NCBI GenBank assembly: GCA_028687375.1
Contig: JAQUAG010000003.1
Location: 153,122 to 217,121 of the forward strand
Source: Arcobacteraceae bacterium
GTDB lineage: Bacteria; Campylobacterota; Campylobacteria; Campylobacterales; Arcobacteraceae
DNA length: 64,000 bases
Reading direction: 5' to 3'
The position numbers and the translations under genes are program-made. Below the pieces are notes generated by a model. It was not told the DNA's origin. It searched no databases and saw nothing but the letters and a program-made list of their open reading frames with translations. Within the stretch, counting starts at the first letter, position 1; each line of letters starts with the position of its first letter. Positions 17,950-27,906 of this stretch are shown here, piece by piece.

Positions 17950-19365
17950 TTATGAAGAACAACTACAAATAAATCCACCTAAATTTTTAGGAGTTTGTTT
18001 ACTATATTTTTCATATTTCAAATGTTCTCCAAATGGATTTTTAGCAATTTCAAGCATATCATTTAAAAGTTCATAATTTCCATTTTCTGCCTCTTCTATC
18101 ACATCTTGCAACATATAATTTTTCAAGACATATTTTGGATTGATTTGTCTCATTTGAGTTATTCTTTCCTCTTGGGAAACTTTTTCTCTTTCTATCCTTT
18201 TTAGGTAATCATCAAGCCAAATTTTAATCGTTTCAAAATTTTCAGCCATCATCAAGATACCATCATAATTTTGACAACTGAGATAATAAAAAAATACCGT
18301 GTAGTCAATCTTACAAATCTCTAAAACATCGAAAAGCTCTAAAATAAGCTCTCGATCCTCAAATGTAGTTTTTTCAAATCCAAGTTTTTTACCCATAATT
18401 GTAAAATATTCCTCTTTGAATCTTCCAATAAATCTATTAGCATAACTTTCAAGTAATTCGTGATTTGCAATCTCTTTAAAACTATGCGCTAATACTAGAA
18501 GATTCCATCGCGCAATAAACGGCTGATTAGAAAAACTATATCGCCCCTCGTGGTCAGAGTGGTTACAAATGTACTCTTTTTGAAACGCCTCCATAAATGC
18601 AAATGGACCATAATCTATAGTAAGTCCAGCTATATTCATATTATCAGTATTCATAACACCATGCATAAATCCAACACTTTGCCAAAGTGCCATAAGGGTA
18701 ATATTTTTATCAACAATAGCAAAAAATAATTCTTCATATCTGTTTGTTATATTTATAAGATGAGGATAACTTTCAACTATCACAAAATCAGCTAATTCTT
18801 TTAATAATTCTGGTTTATGTTGCAATCTTGCAAACTCAAATGTTCCAAATCGTACCCACGAGGAAGAAGTTCTTAAAACTACTGCAGTTTTTTCAGTCTT
18901 TTCCCTATAAACTGTTGTATCAGAATCTATAATGGCAGCTGCTCTAGTTGTAGGAATTCCAAGTCCATGCATCGCTTCACTCATCAAATATTCTCTAATA
19001 CTTGATCTAAGCACCGCTCGACCATCAGCATTTCGTGAATATTTTGTCACCCCCAAACCTTTTGTTTGTAGATGAATCCCATCTAAAGTTCCTAAATTCA
19101 AAGCTCTTCCATCTCCAAGATTTGGAACAAAATAACCGAACTGGTGACCACTATAAGCTCCAGCATAGGGGGTGAAATTTTGAATTTCAAGTTGACCATT
19201 GAGTAATTTTGTCAAATCTTCATCACTTAAATCAAGCCCTATTTCTTCTAAATATTCACCATTTTTGCTAATTAATTTTGGATTTTTAAGTGGTATTGGT
19301 TTTTCATCATTGTAAAATACTTGACTTAGTTTTTTATACGGATACTCTAATTTTAAATCATTCAT
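17950..19365 (-). CDS. selO: protein adenylyltransferase SelO (YdiU family)
   Basis: Pseudokinase-fold enzyme that transfers AMP to protein Ser/Thr/Tyr residues, linked to redox stress. The 471 residues carry the family hallmarks HQFGYFVPNLGDGRALNLG, TRAVLRSSIREYLMSEAMH-type helix (here RAVLRSSIREYLMSEAMHG), the HGVMNTDNMNIAGLTIDYGPF catalytic stretch and the C-terminal CSCSS tail; eukaryotic homologues have selenocysteine near this end. It lies between ung and flagellar genes in the same direction, which may only reflect a shared transcript. Confidence 0.95.
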   Translation of the reverse strand: MNDLKLEYPYKKLSQVFYNDEKPIPLKNPKLISKNGEYLEEIGLDLSDEDLTKLLNGQLEIQNFTPYAGAYSGHQFGYFVPNLGDGRALNLGTLDGIHLQTKGLGVTKYSRNADGRAVLRSSIREYLMSEAMHGLGIPTTRAAAIIDSDTTVYREKTEKTAVVLRTSSSWVRFGTFEFARLQHKPELLKELADFVIVESYPHLINITNRYEELFFAIVDKNITLMALWQSVGFMHGVMNTDNMNIAGLTIDYGPFAFMEAFQKEYICNHSDHEGRYSFSNQPFIARWNLLVLAHSFKEIANHELLESYANRFIGRFKEEYFTIMGKKLGFEKTTFEDRELILELFDVLEICKIDYTVFFYYLSCQNYDGILMMAENFETIKIWLDDYLKRIEREKVSQEERITQMRQINPKYVLKNYMLQDVIEEAENGNYELLNDMLEIAKNPFGEHLKYEKYSKQTPKNLGGFICSCSS

Positions 19366-19439
19366 CTTTTTCTCTTTATTATTTTTTGTAGCTTATTGTT
19401 TTATCTGCAAATCAAACTTAAAAAAACTAATCAAACTTT

Positions 19440-20084
19440 TTACCAAATAATCTCACTTTTCCCCATACTTTTTAAAATCTCATTTGTTTTACTAAAATGT
19501 TTACAACCAAAAAAACCACGATATGATGAGAGTGGACTTGGATGTGGAGCTGTTAGGATATGATGTTTTTTTTCATCGATAAGTTTGCTTTTTTTGATAG
19601 CTGGACTGCCCCAAAGTAAAAATACAACCCCTTCAAAATTTTCATTTATATGATTGATGATATTATCTGTAAATATCTCCCAACCAATCTTTTGATGAGA
19701 GGCAGGTAAACTATCTTCAACTGTTAAAACAGTATTGATAAGTAAAACACCTTGTTTGGCCCATGGTGTTAAATCTCCATCATTACATTGTGAATCTCCA
19801 ATACCATCTTTTATCTCTTTTAAGATATTTACCATTGAGGGTGGATTTTTGATATTTGCTGGTGTTGAGAAAGCTAATCCTTGTGCTTGTCCTGCTTGAT
19901 GATAAGGGTCTTGACCCAAAATAACAACTTTAAGATTTTCATATTTACAAAGAGAAAATGCATGAAAAATATTCTCTTTTGCGGGATACACTTTTGTTGT
20001 TTTATATCTCTCATCAATTATCTCTTTTAGTTTTTTATAGTACTCTTTTTCTTTTTCTGCTTCAATAACTTCCAACCATTTCAT
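19440..20084 (-). CDS. ung: uracil-DNA glycosylase
   Basis: Removes uracil from DNA in base excision repair. The catalytic motif GQDPYHQAGQAQGLAFS, the VLLINTVLTVE segment, the LLWGSPA motif and the HPSPLSSYRGFFG loop are all present. The open frame extends 14 codons further upstream, but the ATG at 20082-20084 (MKWLEVIEAEKE, 214 residues) is preceded by GGAGAG at good spacing and fits the family N-terminus. Its promoter overlaps that of the divergent glmS. Confidence 0.96.
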   Translation of the reverse strand: MKWLEVIEAEKEKEYYKKLKEIIDERYKTTKVYPAKENIFHAFSLCKYENLKVVILGQDPYHQAGQAQGLAFSTPANIKNPPSMVNILKEIKDGIGDSQCNDGDLTPWAKQGVLLINTVLTVEDSLPASHQKIGWEIFTDNIINHINENFEGVVFLLWGSPAIKKSKLIDEKKHHILTAPHPSPLSSYRGFFGCKHFSKTNEILKSMGKSEIIW

Positions 20085-20115
20085 ATTGACTCTCCAACCT
20101 TTATAAACTTTAAAG

Positions 20116-20121
20116 TATAAT
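20116..20121 (+). promoter_or_regulatory. -10 element of glmS, overlapping a divergent ung -10
   Basis: TATAAT lies 34 bp before the glmS ATG on the plus strand. The same stretch read on the minus strand contains TATTAT (complement of 20117-20122), suitably placed for ung. The two divergent genes would therefore share overlapping -10 elements, so polymerase binding at one should exclude the other. No clear -35 is seen for either. Confidence 0.5.
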
Positions 20122-20154
20122 ATCAAAAATTTGTTTTATTGGTGGAGTGATAAT

Positions 20155-21969
20155 ATGTGTGGAATAGTTGGATATATTGGGAAAAAAGATACGAAAAGCA
20201 TCTTAATCGAGGGGCTTAAAGAGTTAGAGTACAGAGGATATGATAGTGCTGGGATAGCAATACTTCAAAATGATAAATTTGAAATATTTAAAGCGGTTGG
20301 AAAGATAAAAAACCTTGAAGAGAAAGTCCTTCAAAATACTACTTGTTGTTCATCTAAAGATACACTAACTCTAGGAATTGGTCATACAAGATGGGCAACA
20401 CATGGAAAACCAACAGAACTGAACGCTCATCCACATCTTGGAGTTTACTCTTATGTTGTTCACAACGGTATTATAGAAAACTACAAAGAGCTCAAAGAGG
20501 AGCTTACACTTGCAGGTCATATTTTTGTATCTCAAACCGATACAGAAGTTATCGTCCATCTTTTTGAGTTTTATTTTAATCAACTAAATGATGCACAAAA
20601 ATCATTTAATGAAACTATCAAAAGACTTCACGGTGCTTATTCAATACTTCTTATCACAAAATCAGAACCAAACAAAATATTTTTTATGAAACATGGTTCA
20701 CCTTTAGCAATTGCAAAAGGAAATGATGATGGAGAGATATATTTTGCTTCATCTGATGCTCCACTTATCGGACTTGCTAATGATGTAGTTTACTTAGAAG
20801 ATGGCGTAAGTGGAGTTGCCAGTATTGAAAGTATCGAATTCTCACATCCTGTAAAATGGGCAACTCTCCCAACAAATAAACTCTTTGCACAAAAAGATGG
20901 ATTTAGATTTTTTATGGAAAAAGAGATTTATGAACAAAAAGATGTAGTTGTTGATAGTATGATGGGGAGATTAAAAGAAAATAGCATAGTTTTTGATGAA
21001 CTAACGCCTGATATTTTAGATGGAATTAATGAGATTAAAATCTGTGCTTGTGGGACAAGTTACCACGCTGGATTAACTGCTTCATATCTATTTGAACGAT
21101 TATCAAAAATAAGATGTAGTGTAGAGATAGCTAGTGAATTTAGATACAAAGAACCACTCTTAATGCCAGATACTCTCTTTATTGTTATCTCACAGAGCGG
21201 AGAAACTGCTGATACCCTAGAGGCTCTTAAAATGGCTAGAAACAATGGTCTAAAATCAATAGCTGTTTGTAATGTTGATAATAGTTCAATGACAAGAATA
21301 GCAGATGCAACGATACTCCTTCGAGCAGGAATTGAAAAAGGGGTTGCTAGTACAAAAGCATTTTCAACGCAAACTGTTGTATTATGGATGATGTCGCTTT
21401 ATTTTGGAAATATTAGAGGAGTTATCGCTCAAGAAAAACTTCAAATAGAGCTTCAAACATTAAGGGAAGTTCCAAATAGCCTAAGAGTAGAAGATAAACT
21501 TCATGAGAAATGTAGAAGATTAAGCAAAAGATACCTTCATGGGCATGGATTTTTCTTTATAGGGAGAGATGTATTTTTTCCACTTGCTTTAGAGGGTGCT
21601 TTAAAACTTAAAGAGATAAGTTATTTACATGCTGAGGGTTATCCAGCTGGTGAAATGAAACATGGTCCTATTGCACTTGCTGACCCTGAATTATTTACAA
21701 TAGCACTTATGCCACAACATCTTCACTATGATAAAATAAAATCAAATGTAGAGGAGCTAAGTGCCAGAGATAGTACTATTTGTGCAATTAGCCCACTTCC
21801 ATTTGAGTTGGCTGATGATTTTATCAATACAAAAGAATCAAATCACTATATGCTTGAATTTTTTGAGATGCTTGTAGTATTACAACTTTTTTCAATGGAG
21901 ATAAGTGTAAGACTTGGAAATGATGTAGATATGCCTAGAAATCTTGCAAAATCAGTTACTGTAGAGTAA
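20155..21969 (+). CDS. glmS: glutamine-fructose-6-phosphate aminotransferase (isomerizing)
   Basis: Makes glucosamine 6-phosphate from fructose 6-phosphate and glutamine, the entry to peptidoglycan and LPS amino sugars. The start is fixed at 20155 because the N-terminal Cys after Met (MCGIVGYIG) is the glutaminase nucleophile; GGTGGAG lies just upstream, and the longer reading frame from 20131 is not used. The glutaminase domain (HTRWATHGKPTELNAHP, HNGIIENY) is followed by two SIS domains (CGTSYHAG, SQSGETADT, STKAFSTQ) and the C-terminal AKSVTVE. At 604 residues it has normal length. A strong terminator follows. Confidence 0.98.
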   Translation: MCGIVGYIGKKDTKSILIEGLKELEYRGYDSAGIAILQNDKFEIFKAVGKIKNLEEKVLQNTTCCSSKDTLTLGIGHTRWATHGKPTELNAHPHLGVYSYVVHNGIIENYKELKEELTLAGHIFVSQTDTEVIVHLFEFYFNQLNDAQKSFNETIKRLHGAYSILLITKSEPNKIFFMKHGSPLAIAKGNDDGEIYFASSDAPLIGLANDVVYLEDGVSGVASIESIEFSHPVKWATLPTNKLFAQKDGFRFFMEKEIYEQKDVVVDSMMGRLKENSIVFDELTPDILDGINEIKICACGTSYHAGLTASYLFERLSKIRCSVEIASEFRYKEPLLMPDTLFIVISQSGETADTLEALKMARNNGLKSIAVCNVDNSSMTRIADATILLRAGIEKGVASTKAFSTQTVVLWMMSLYFGNIRGVIAQEKLQIELQTLREVPNSLRVEDKLHEKCRRLSKRYLHGHGFFFIGRDVFFPLALEGALKLKEISYLHAEGYPAGEMKHGPIALADPELFTIALMPQHLHYDKIKSNVEELSARDSTICAISPLPFELADDFINTKESNHYMLEFFEMLVVLQLFSMEISVRLGNDVDMPRNLAKSVTVE

Positions 21970-21990
21970 AATATTAACTCTCTAAAATAA

Positions 21991-22022
21991 AAAAGCCGAC
22001 ATGATTATGTCGGCTTTTTTTT
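21991..22022. terminator. bidirectional Rho-independent terminator between glmS and nuoN
   Basis: A perfect 12-bp stem (AAAAGCCGACAT / ATGTCGGCTTTT) with a 4-base loop GATT lies between the convergent glmS and nuoN ends. It is followed by T8 on the plus strand and preceded by an A-rich run that gives a U-tract on the minus strand, so it can stop transcripts from both sides. Confidence 0.92.
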
Positions 22023-22054
22023 ATAGCTATATAAATTTAACCAAAATGAATTTT

Positions 22055-23551
22055 TTAATATCCACTTGTCTCCACTGCCATATTAATAAAATATATCAGT
22101 GTATCAACCCAAAAAATTGCTGTTACTGAAAGTGTTACAGAAATTCCAATAATCACTTTTAAAATAATTGTATTAGTCATATCTTGATATTCGATAACAA
22201 CTTTATCTTCTCTTGTTTTTAAGAACATATAAACAATCAATTTAAGATAATAAAATGCTGCAATTGCTGAGTTAAGCACCATAATAACCGCAAGTAAAAT
22301 CTCCCCTTTGTTGACTGTTGCACTTAAAAGATACATTTTCCCCCAGAAAACTGAAAATGGTGGAAGTCCAGCAAGAGCAAACATCAAAATCCCTAAAATA
22401 AATGCAGAAACTGGTGCTGTTCTTACAAGCCCTGTAAATTTATCAAACTGATAATCTGTTGTAAATCCATAAAAAGATGGTGCTTGTTTTGTTCTATGTA
22501 CCCAAAGCATTGCAAATGCTCCAAGGATAACAAAAGCAAACAATATCCAATACAAAAATAGACTCTGTACCGCTTGAGTAGTACCAAGCATTATAGCAAC
22601 AAGTACAAATCCAGCATGAGAAATTGAAGAGAATGCCAACATCCTTTTTACATCTGTTTGAACAAGAGCGATAAGATTTGGTATAGTCATAGTAACTACA
22701 GCCATCATATATAAAATACCTTCAACCCAAACATCATGTGCTTGAATAAATATTCCAAAGAATCGTAAAGCCACTACTAAAATAGCAACCTTAGGTACTA
22801 TTGCAATATAACCAGCCATAGAAGCACTTGAACCCTCATAAACATCTGGTGCCCAAGTATGAAATGGTACAAGAGAAAGTTTAAATCCAATAGCTCCAAT
22901 CATAAAGACAACACCAACTAAAATAATTGGATAGTTATCAAAATTTGTACTTGCAAAATGAGCCGAGATTGGACCAAGTTCAACACTTCCAGTTACATAA
23001 TAAAGTATCATTGCTCCAAAAGCATAAAATCCAGCAGCTAATGCTCCCATTGTAAAATATTTAATTGCAGCTTCTGTTGCTTTATCACGATTATGCATAG
23101 CAATCATTGTGTATAAACTCATTGAAGCTGTTTCAAGTCCTACAAAAATCAAGATTAAATTATCAGATGATGCCATAAATTGGAATCCTGCTGTCATAAA
23201 TAAAAATAATGCAAAATATTCAGGGTATCTATATTCATGAAATCTTTGTTTTGTTAAACTTAAAAAGATAAATAATCCAGAAGCAACAACAATAATAGCT
23301 TGTGCTAAAAGTGAAATTCCATCCACATACATCACACCAAAGAAACCTCTATTTTCACCAGTATATGTAAGGATAGAAACTAAATCTATTAGTAAAAATA
23401 GAGTTGTTAGCACTACATAAAAATGTTTATCATTGTGTTTTCTAAACAAATCTATACATAAAATCATTAAAGCACCAAAAATAGCAATACTCATCGGTAT
23501 AATTGATGGTATATTTAAACTCATTACATCTATTGAAATTGGAGTTATCAT
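22055..23551 (-). CDS. nuoN: NADH-quinone oxidoreductase subunit N (complex I)
   Basis: Antiporter-like proton-pumping membrane subunit of complex I. The 498-residue protein has about 14 helices and the Proton_antipo_M core: FVGLETASMSLYTMIAMHNRD with the key Glu of helix 5, KLSLVPFHTWAPDVYEGSS with the helix 7 Lys, and TDVKRMLAFSSISHAGF with a further conserved Lys. It is the last gene of the operon, 1 bp after nuoM, and ends before the bidirectional terminator. Confidence 0.96.
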   Translation of the reverse strand: MITPISIDVMSLNIPSIIPMSIAIFGALMILCIDLFRKHNDKHFYVVLTTLFLLIDLVSILTYTGENRGFFGVMYVDGISLLAQAIIVVASGLFIFLSLTKQRFHEYRYPEYFALFLFMTAGFQFMASSDNLILIFVGLETASMSLYTMIAMHNRDKATEAAIKYFTMGALAAGFYAFGAMILYYVTGSVELGPISAHFASTNFDNYPIILVGVVFMIGAIGFKLSLVPFHTWAPDVYEGSSASMAGYIAIVPKVAILVVALRFFGIFIQAHDVWVEGILYMMAVVTMTIPNLIALVQTDVKRMLAFSSISHAGFVLVAIMLGTTQAVQSLFLYWILFAFVILGAFAMLWVHRTKQAPSFYGFTTDYQFDKFTGLVRTAPVSAFILGILMFALAGLPPFSVFWGKMYLLSATVNKGEILLAVIMVLNSAIAAFYYLKLIVYMFLKTREDKVVIEYQDMTNTIILKVIIGISVTLSVTAIFWVDTLIYFINMAVETSGY

Positions 23552-23552
23552 A

Positions 23553-25076
23553 TTATCTCTCCCCTATTGTGTTTACTTTAGCTATTTGTTCTTTAGCTTC
23601 TGGTGTTACTGCTTTTATATACATTATTTGTACAACTTGTTTGACACTTTTATCAACTGGTTCTAAAATTGGTTTTGGATAAACCCCTAAATATACTACA
23701 AGTATAACAAGTGGTATTAAAGCTGCGTATTCTCTACCATTTAAATCTTTTAATTTAAGATTTTCTGGTTTTGTAATTGGTCCAAAAAATGTTCTTTTGT
23801 AAAGTACTAACATATATACAGCACCTAAAATAATAGTAAGCCCTGCAACTGCTGTTAAAATAGGCGATACAGCAAAGAATCCAAGTAAACTTAAAAACTC
23901 ACCAACAAAACCAATTGTAAGTGGTAATCCAACTGAAGCCATAAGCATAATCCCAAAGATTGTTGCGTACATAGGCATCACTTTAGCAAGTCCACCAAAT
24001 TCAGACATATACTTTGTGTGTTTTCTATCATAGATAACTCCAACAAGCATAAACAGAGCCCCAGAAACAATTCCGTGAGAAATCATAAGGAAGATACTTC
24101 CCCCAATCCCCTCAACATTAAGTGCAAAAATACCAAGAATGATAACACCCATATGTGAAACTGAACTATATGCAATAACTTGTTTGATATCCTCTTGTGC
24201 ATAAGCTACCATAGCTGTATAAACTATAGCGATAATAGCTAAAATAGCCATTGGTGTAACCATTGCTACTGTTGCATCTGGAAATAATGGCAATGAAAAT
24301 CTTATAAACCCATATGTTCCCATTTTAAGTAATACTGCTGCAAGAATAACAGAACCAATAGTAGGTGCTTGTCCATGAGCATATGGAAGCCATGTGTGAA
24401 ATGGAACCATAGGAACTTTAATAGCAAATCCTAGGAAAAATGCCACAAATAACCACATTTGCATATTAAATGGGAGTTGTAACATATACCAATCAAGAAG
24501 ATTAAAACTCCATACCCCTGTTGCTTGTTCATAAATATGCCCAAGGTACAACATACCTACAAGCATTATTAATGAACCTGTAAATGTATAAAGGAAAAAT
24601 TTAATTGAAGCATAAATTCTTTGAGGTCCTCCCCAAGCACCAATAATATAAAGCATAGGTACAAGAGAAAATTCCCAAAATACATAAAATAAAATAGCAT
24701 CAAGTGCAAGAAATACACCAACCATAGCCATCTCTAATACTAAAACTGTTAAAACCATATGTTTTAAATTTCTAGTTTCAGTTAGACCAATAAGTGAAAT
24801 CATAGTAATAAATGTAGTCATAATAATAAGAAATAATGAGATACCATCAAGTCCTAAATTATATGAAATACCAAATTCTACAATAAGTGGAAAAAACTCA
24901 GTAAACTGAATACTTCCAGATGTAGGGTCATAATTAGCCCACATAAAAAGAGATAGTAAAAACTCTACTGCAGTTATTACTATACCATAAGCTCTAATTG
25001 ATTCTTTATCGACAAGCAATCCTATGATTGCTGCAAATAATGGAAAAAATATTAAAATTGATAAAATATGTTCCAT
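23553..25076 (-). CDS. nuoM: NADH-quinone oxidoreductase subunit M (complex I)
   Basis: Second antiporter-like proton-pumping subunit. At 507 residues it has the conserved YVFWEFSLVPMLYIIGAWGG (helix 5 Glu), IKVPMVPFHTWLPYAHGQAPT (helix 7 Lys) and EDIKQVIAYSSVSHMGVI segments, and about 14 membrane helices. It lies between nuoL and nuoN with 8 and 1 bp gaps. All expected charged residues for proton transfer are visible. Confidence 0.96.
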   Translation of the reverse strand: MEHILSILIFFPLFAAIIGLLVDKESIRAYGIVITAVEFLLSLFMWANYDPTSGSIQFTEFFPLIVEFGISYNLGLDGISLFLIIMTTFITMISLIGLTETRNLKHMVLTVLVLEMAMVGVFLALDAILFYVFWEFSLVPMLYIIGAWGGPQRIYASIKFFLYTFTGSLIMLVGMLYLGHIYEQATGVWSFNLLDWYMLQLPFNMQMWLFVAFFLGFAIKVPMVPFHTWLPYAHGQAPTIGSVILAAVLLKMGTYGFIRFSLPLFPDATVAMVTPMAILAIIAIVYTAMVAYAQEDIKQVIAYSSVSHMGVIILGIFALNVEGIGGSIFLMISHGIVSGALFMLVGVIYDRKHTKYMSEFGGLAKVMPMYATIFGIMLMASVGLPLTIGFVGEFLSLLGFFAVSPILTAVAGLTIILGAVYMLVLYKRTFFGPITKPENLKLKDLNGREYAALIPLVILVVYLGVYPKPILEPVDKSVKQVVQIMYIKAVTPEAKEQIAKVNTIGER

Positions 25077-25085
25077 CTATTCCCC

Positions 25086-27017
25086 TTACTTTGTTATACC
25101 AAATAATAGTACGAGAGTTAATAAAATAAATATACCCCCAACCATTAATTTTAATGCTTTTGATAGATTTCCAGTTTGGATACTTCTACCTTCAACACCA
25201 CCATTATAGATCAATTTAGCTATACCATCAACCATCGCATCCACAACTTTCATATCAATCTCTTTCCAACTAAACACTGCAAGTTTGTGATATGGTTTTA
25301 CAATAGCCTTATTCCAAAAATGGGGAATATAGTATTGATTTGCCAATAACTTAAAGCAAAATCTTTTATGCATTGCACCACTTAAATATGTACCAGATTT
25401 TAGATATCTAATCACCGCAAATGCAACACCAGCAATAGCAATAGCACTTGTAACTCCAACTAACATATAATGTGTATTATGGTCTAAATGACTTTCCCAC
25501 ATAGGTAAGCTATTTGTTACAAATTCTACAAAATTCTCTTCAAACCATCCAGCAATAACTGCTAATATAGCCAAAGGAGTCATTGCTGCAATAACATATC
25601 CATAACTTTCATGTGGATGGTATCCTAAATGGTGATAATTTTCTTTTCCATAAAATACATACATTACAAGTCTAAATGAATAAAATGCAGTTAATCCAGC
25701 TGTTATCCATAATATCGTCCAAAATATATACGCTTCATTTGCAAATGCTGCTTCTAAAATCATATCTTTTGAGAAGAAACCAGCAAGTGGGAAAATACCA
25801 GCAAGTGCTAAAGATGCAATTGTCATAATCAAAGCAGTGTAAGGCATATGTTTTCTAAGCCCTCCCATATTTTTGATATTTATCTCATCATTCATAGCGT
25901 GCATAACATTTCCAGCACCTAAGAAAAGAACTGATTTGAAAAATGCATGAGTAGCAAGATGGAATAAGGCTATCCAATAAGCTCCAAGTCCAGCAGCAAC
26001 AAACATATATCCAAGTTGAGATAATGTTGAATATGCAATAATCTTTTTCATATTAGTAGCCACTAATGCCATAGAAGCTGCAAATATTGCAACAAATGCA
26101 CCAAGACCAGCTATAAAATAACCAACTTCAGGAACGATTGTAAATATTTCATTTGCTCTAATTACTAAATATACCCCTGCTGTTACCATTGTAGCTGCGT
26201 GAATAAGAGCAGATACTGGTGTTGGACCTTCCATTGCATTTGCAAGCCAAGTATTGAAAGGAAATTGTGCTGATTTACCCATTGCACCAATAAATAAGAA
26301 AATAGCAATAGCAACTACTAATTCATGACTTAACATTCCAATATTTTCAAAAACCAAATCATATTGTAAAGTACCAAGATTCCAAAAAATCAAGAAAATA
26401 CCAATTAACATCCCAAGATCTGCAACTCTATTCATAATAAAAGCTTCATTTGCAGCCCATGATGGAGAAACCGCTGAATATGGTGAAAGTGTTGAAAATG
26501 GCGATTTTGTAATATCTTTACTATGAGGAACATCCTCTTTGTGATACCAAAATCCAATTAATCCCCAAGAACAAAGACCAACTCCTTCCCAACCTATAAA
26601 TAATCCTGCAAAGTTATCACTCATTACAAGTATCATCATTGAAAAAACGAATGCTGATAACCACGCAAAGAATCTATTGAATGATTTATCATGATCCATA
26701 TAACCATTTGAGTGGATATGTACCATAGTTGAAACAATTGTAACAACAACCATCATTGTAACACTTACTTGATCTACTATAAATCCAAATGGAATATACA
26801 CATGTCCAAGTACAATCCAATCAAGCATATTCACATGGATAACTTCACCTGTCTGATACACATATACCATAAGTAAAATAGATGCTAACATTGAAATAGC
26901 AAGTAAAAGAGATGTAACTACACCTACAATTTGTGCTTTTTTTGCATTTCCAAAAAGTGAAGCAAAAAGTGATCCAACAAGTGGAGCAAAAAGTGCAATA
27001 TATAAATAACTTTCCAT
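25086..27017 (-). CDS. nuoL: NADH-quinone oxidoreductase subunit L (complex I)
   Basis: Distal antiporter-like subunit with the lateral helix that spans the membrane arm. The 643-residue protein shows FIGWEGVGLCSWGLIGFWYH (helix 5 Glu), NRVADLGMLIGIF, KSAQFPFNTWLANAMEGPTPVSALIHAATMVTAGVYL (read as two adjacent motifs) and TNMKKIIAYSTLSQLGYM. A long C-terminal part including two further membrane helices corresponds to the lateral helix and anchor. Gene gaps to nuoK and nuoM are 2 and 9 bp. Confidence 0.96.
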   Translation of the reverse strand: MESYLYIALFAPLVGSLFASLFGNAKKAQIVGVVTSLLLAISMLASILLMVYVYQTGEVIHVNMLDWIVLGHVYIPFGFIVDQVSVTMMVVVTIVSTMVHIHSNGYMDHDKSFNRFFAWLSAFVFSMMILVMSDNFAGLFIGWEGVGLCSWGLIGFWYHKEDVPHSKDITKSPFSTLSPYSAVSPSWAANEAFIMNRVADLGMLIGIFLIFWNLGTLQYDLVFENIGMLSHELVVAIAIFLFIGAMGKSAQFPFNTWLANAMEGPTPVSALIHAATMVTAGVYLVIRANEIFTIVPEVGYFIAGLGAFVAIFAASMALVATNMKKIIAYSTLSQLGYMFVAAGLGAYWIALFHLATHAFFKSVLFLGAGNVMHAMNDEINIKNMGGLRKHMPYTALIMTIASLALAGIFPLAGFFSKDMILEAAFANEAYIFWTILWITAGLTAFYSFRLVMYVFYGKENYHHLGYHPHESYGYVIAAMTPLAILAVIAGWFEENFVEFVTNSLPMWESHLDHNTHYMLVGVTSAIAIAGVAFAVIRYLKSGTYLSGAMHKRFCFKLLANQYYIPHFWNKAIVKPYHKLAVFSWKEIDMKVVDAMVDGIAKLIYNGGVEGRSIQTGNLSKALKLMVGGIFILLTLVLLFGITK

Positions 27018-27019
27018 TC

Positions 27020-27325
27020 TTATCCCTCCATCATTTGTAATGAATCTAAATTAATTGTATTTTTTCGTTTAAACCATAAGATAAGTAATCCAAGTCCAAT
27101 AGCAACTTCACTTGCAGCTATTGCAATAATAAAAAATGCAAACATTTGTCCTGTTAAATCTTGATGAAATTTTCCAATAGCAACAAATCCAACATTTACT
27201 GCATTTAGCATAATCTCTGTAGAAAAAAATAACATTAGTAAATTTTTTCTTCTTGTAGCACCATACAATCCTATCATAAAGAGTACGACACTAAGAATTA
27301 AATAATCATTTAAAGTTACCATCAT
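27020..27325 (-). CDS. nuoK: NADH-quinone oxidoreductase subunit K (complex I)
   Basis: Small three-helix subunit (101 residues) next to the quinone-linked proton path. The two membrane glutamates are placed as expected, in LLMLFFSTEIMLNAVNVGF (helix 2) and IAIAASEVAIGLGLLILW (helix 3). The first ATG overlaps the nuoJ stop by 4 bp; a second ATG follows at once and could also serve as start. Confidence 0.95.
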   Translation of the reverse strand: MMVTLNDYLILSVVLFMIGLYGATRRKNLLMLFFSTEIMLNAVNVGFVAIGKFHQDLTGQMFAFFIIAIAASEVAIGLGLLILWFKRKNTINLDSLQMMEG

Positions 27326-27897
27326 TTTGCATCCTTTTTATTAAAATCACTATGATGATGATCCATATCACATTCCATATCATGTGCTAATACTGTATCC
27401 ATTTTTTTCCCAGCTAAAATAATTCCACCGATCATTGCAACAAGCAACATAACGGCAGCTACTTCAAATGGAATTAAGAACTTTGTAAACAAAACTAAAC
27501 CAACATCTTGTGCATTTCCATATTCATTATGGATAGGATAAGCTGCAATAACATTTGAACTTACAATTGGAGCTACCAAAATTAAAACAATTAAAAGAGC
27601 TACCATACCTGTAAGTAAAAATGTAAGTTTTGGATTTGCAATTTTTTCCTCAACATCACTAATCGAATCAAAAAACATCATCCCAAAAGCATACAATGCC
27701 ATAACAGCACCTGTATAAACTACGATTTGAACAACTCCTAAAAAATCTGCATTTAATAGGAAAAAAAATGCCGATATGAAAATCATACCAGCTGCCAATG
27801 AACTAAGTGCATACAATGCATTCTTAGTTACAACTGTGATTGTAAACATTGCGATGGTTAAAACCGCAAAAGTATAAAAAGCTACTACTTCAAACAT
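27322..27897 (-). CDS. nuoJ: NADH-quinone oxidoreductase subunit J (complex I)
   Basis: Five-helix membrane subunit with the flexible helix 3 that couples quinone chemistry to pumping. The 191 residues include the conserved segment VVQIVVYTGAVMALYAFGMMFF. A His/Asp-rich C-terminal tail (MECDMDHHHSDFNKKDAK) extends into the cytoplasm and could bind a divalent metal; its value is unknown. It overlaps nuoK by 4 bp and follows nuoI by 9 bp. Confidence 0.94.
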   Translation of the reverse strand: MFEVVAFYTFAVLTIAMFTITVVTKNALYALSSLAAGMIFISAFFFLLNADFLGVVQIVVYTGAVMALYAFGMMFFDSISDVEEKIANPKLTFLLTGMVALLIVLILVAPIVSSNVIAAYPIHNEYGNAQDVGLVLFTKFLIPFEVAAVMLLVAMIGGIILAGKKMDTVLAHDMECDMDHHHSDFNKKDAK

Positions 27898-27906
27898 AAT
27901 TTTTCC

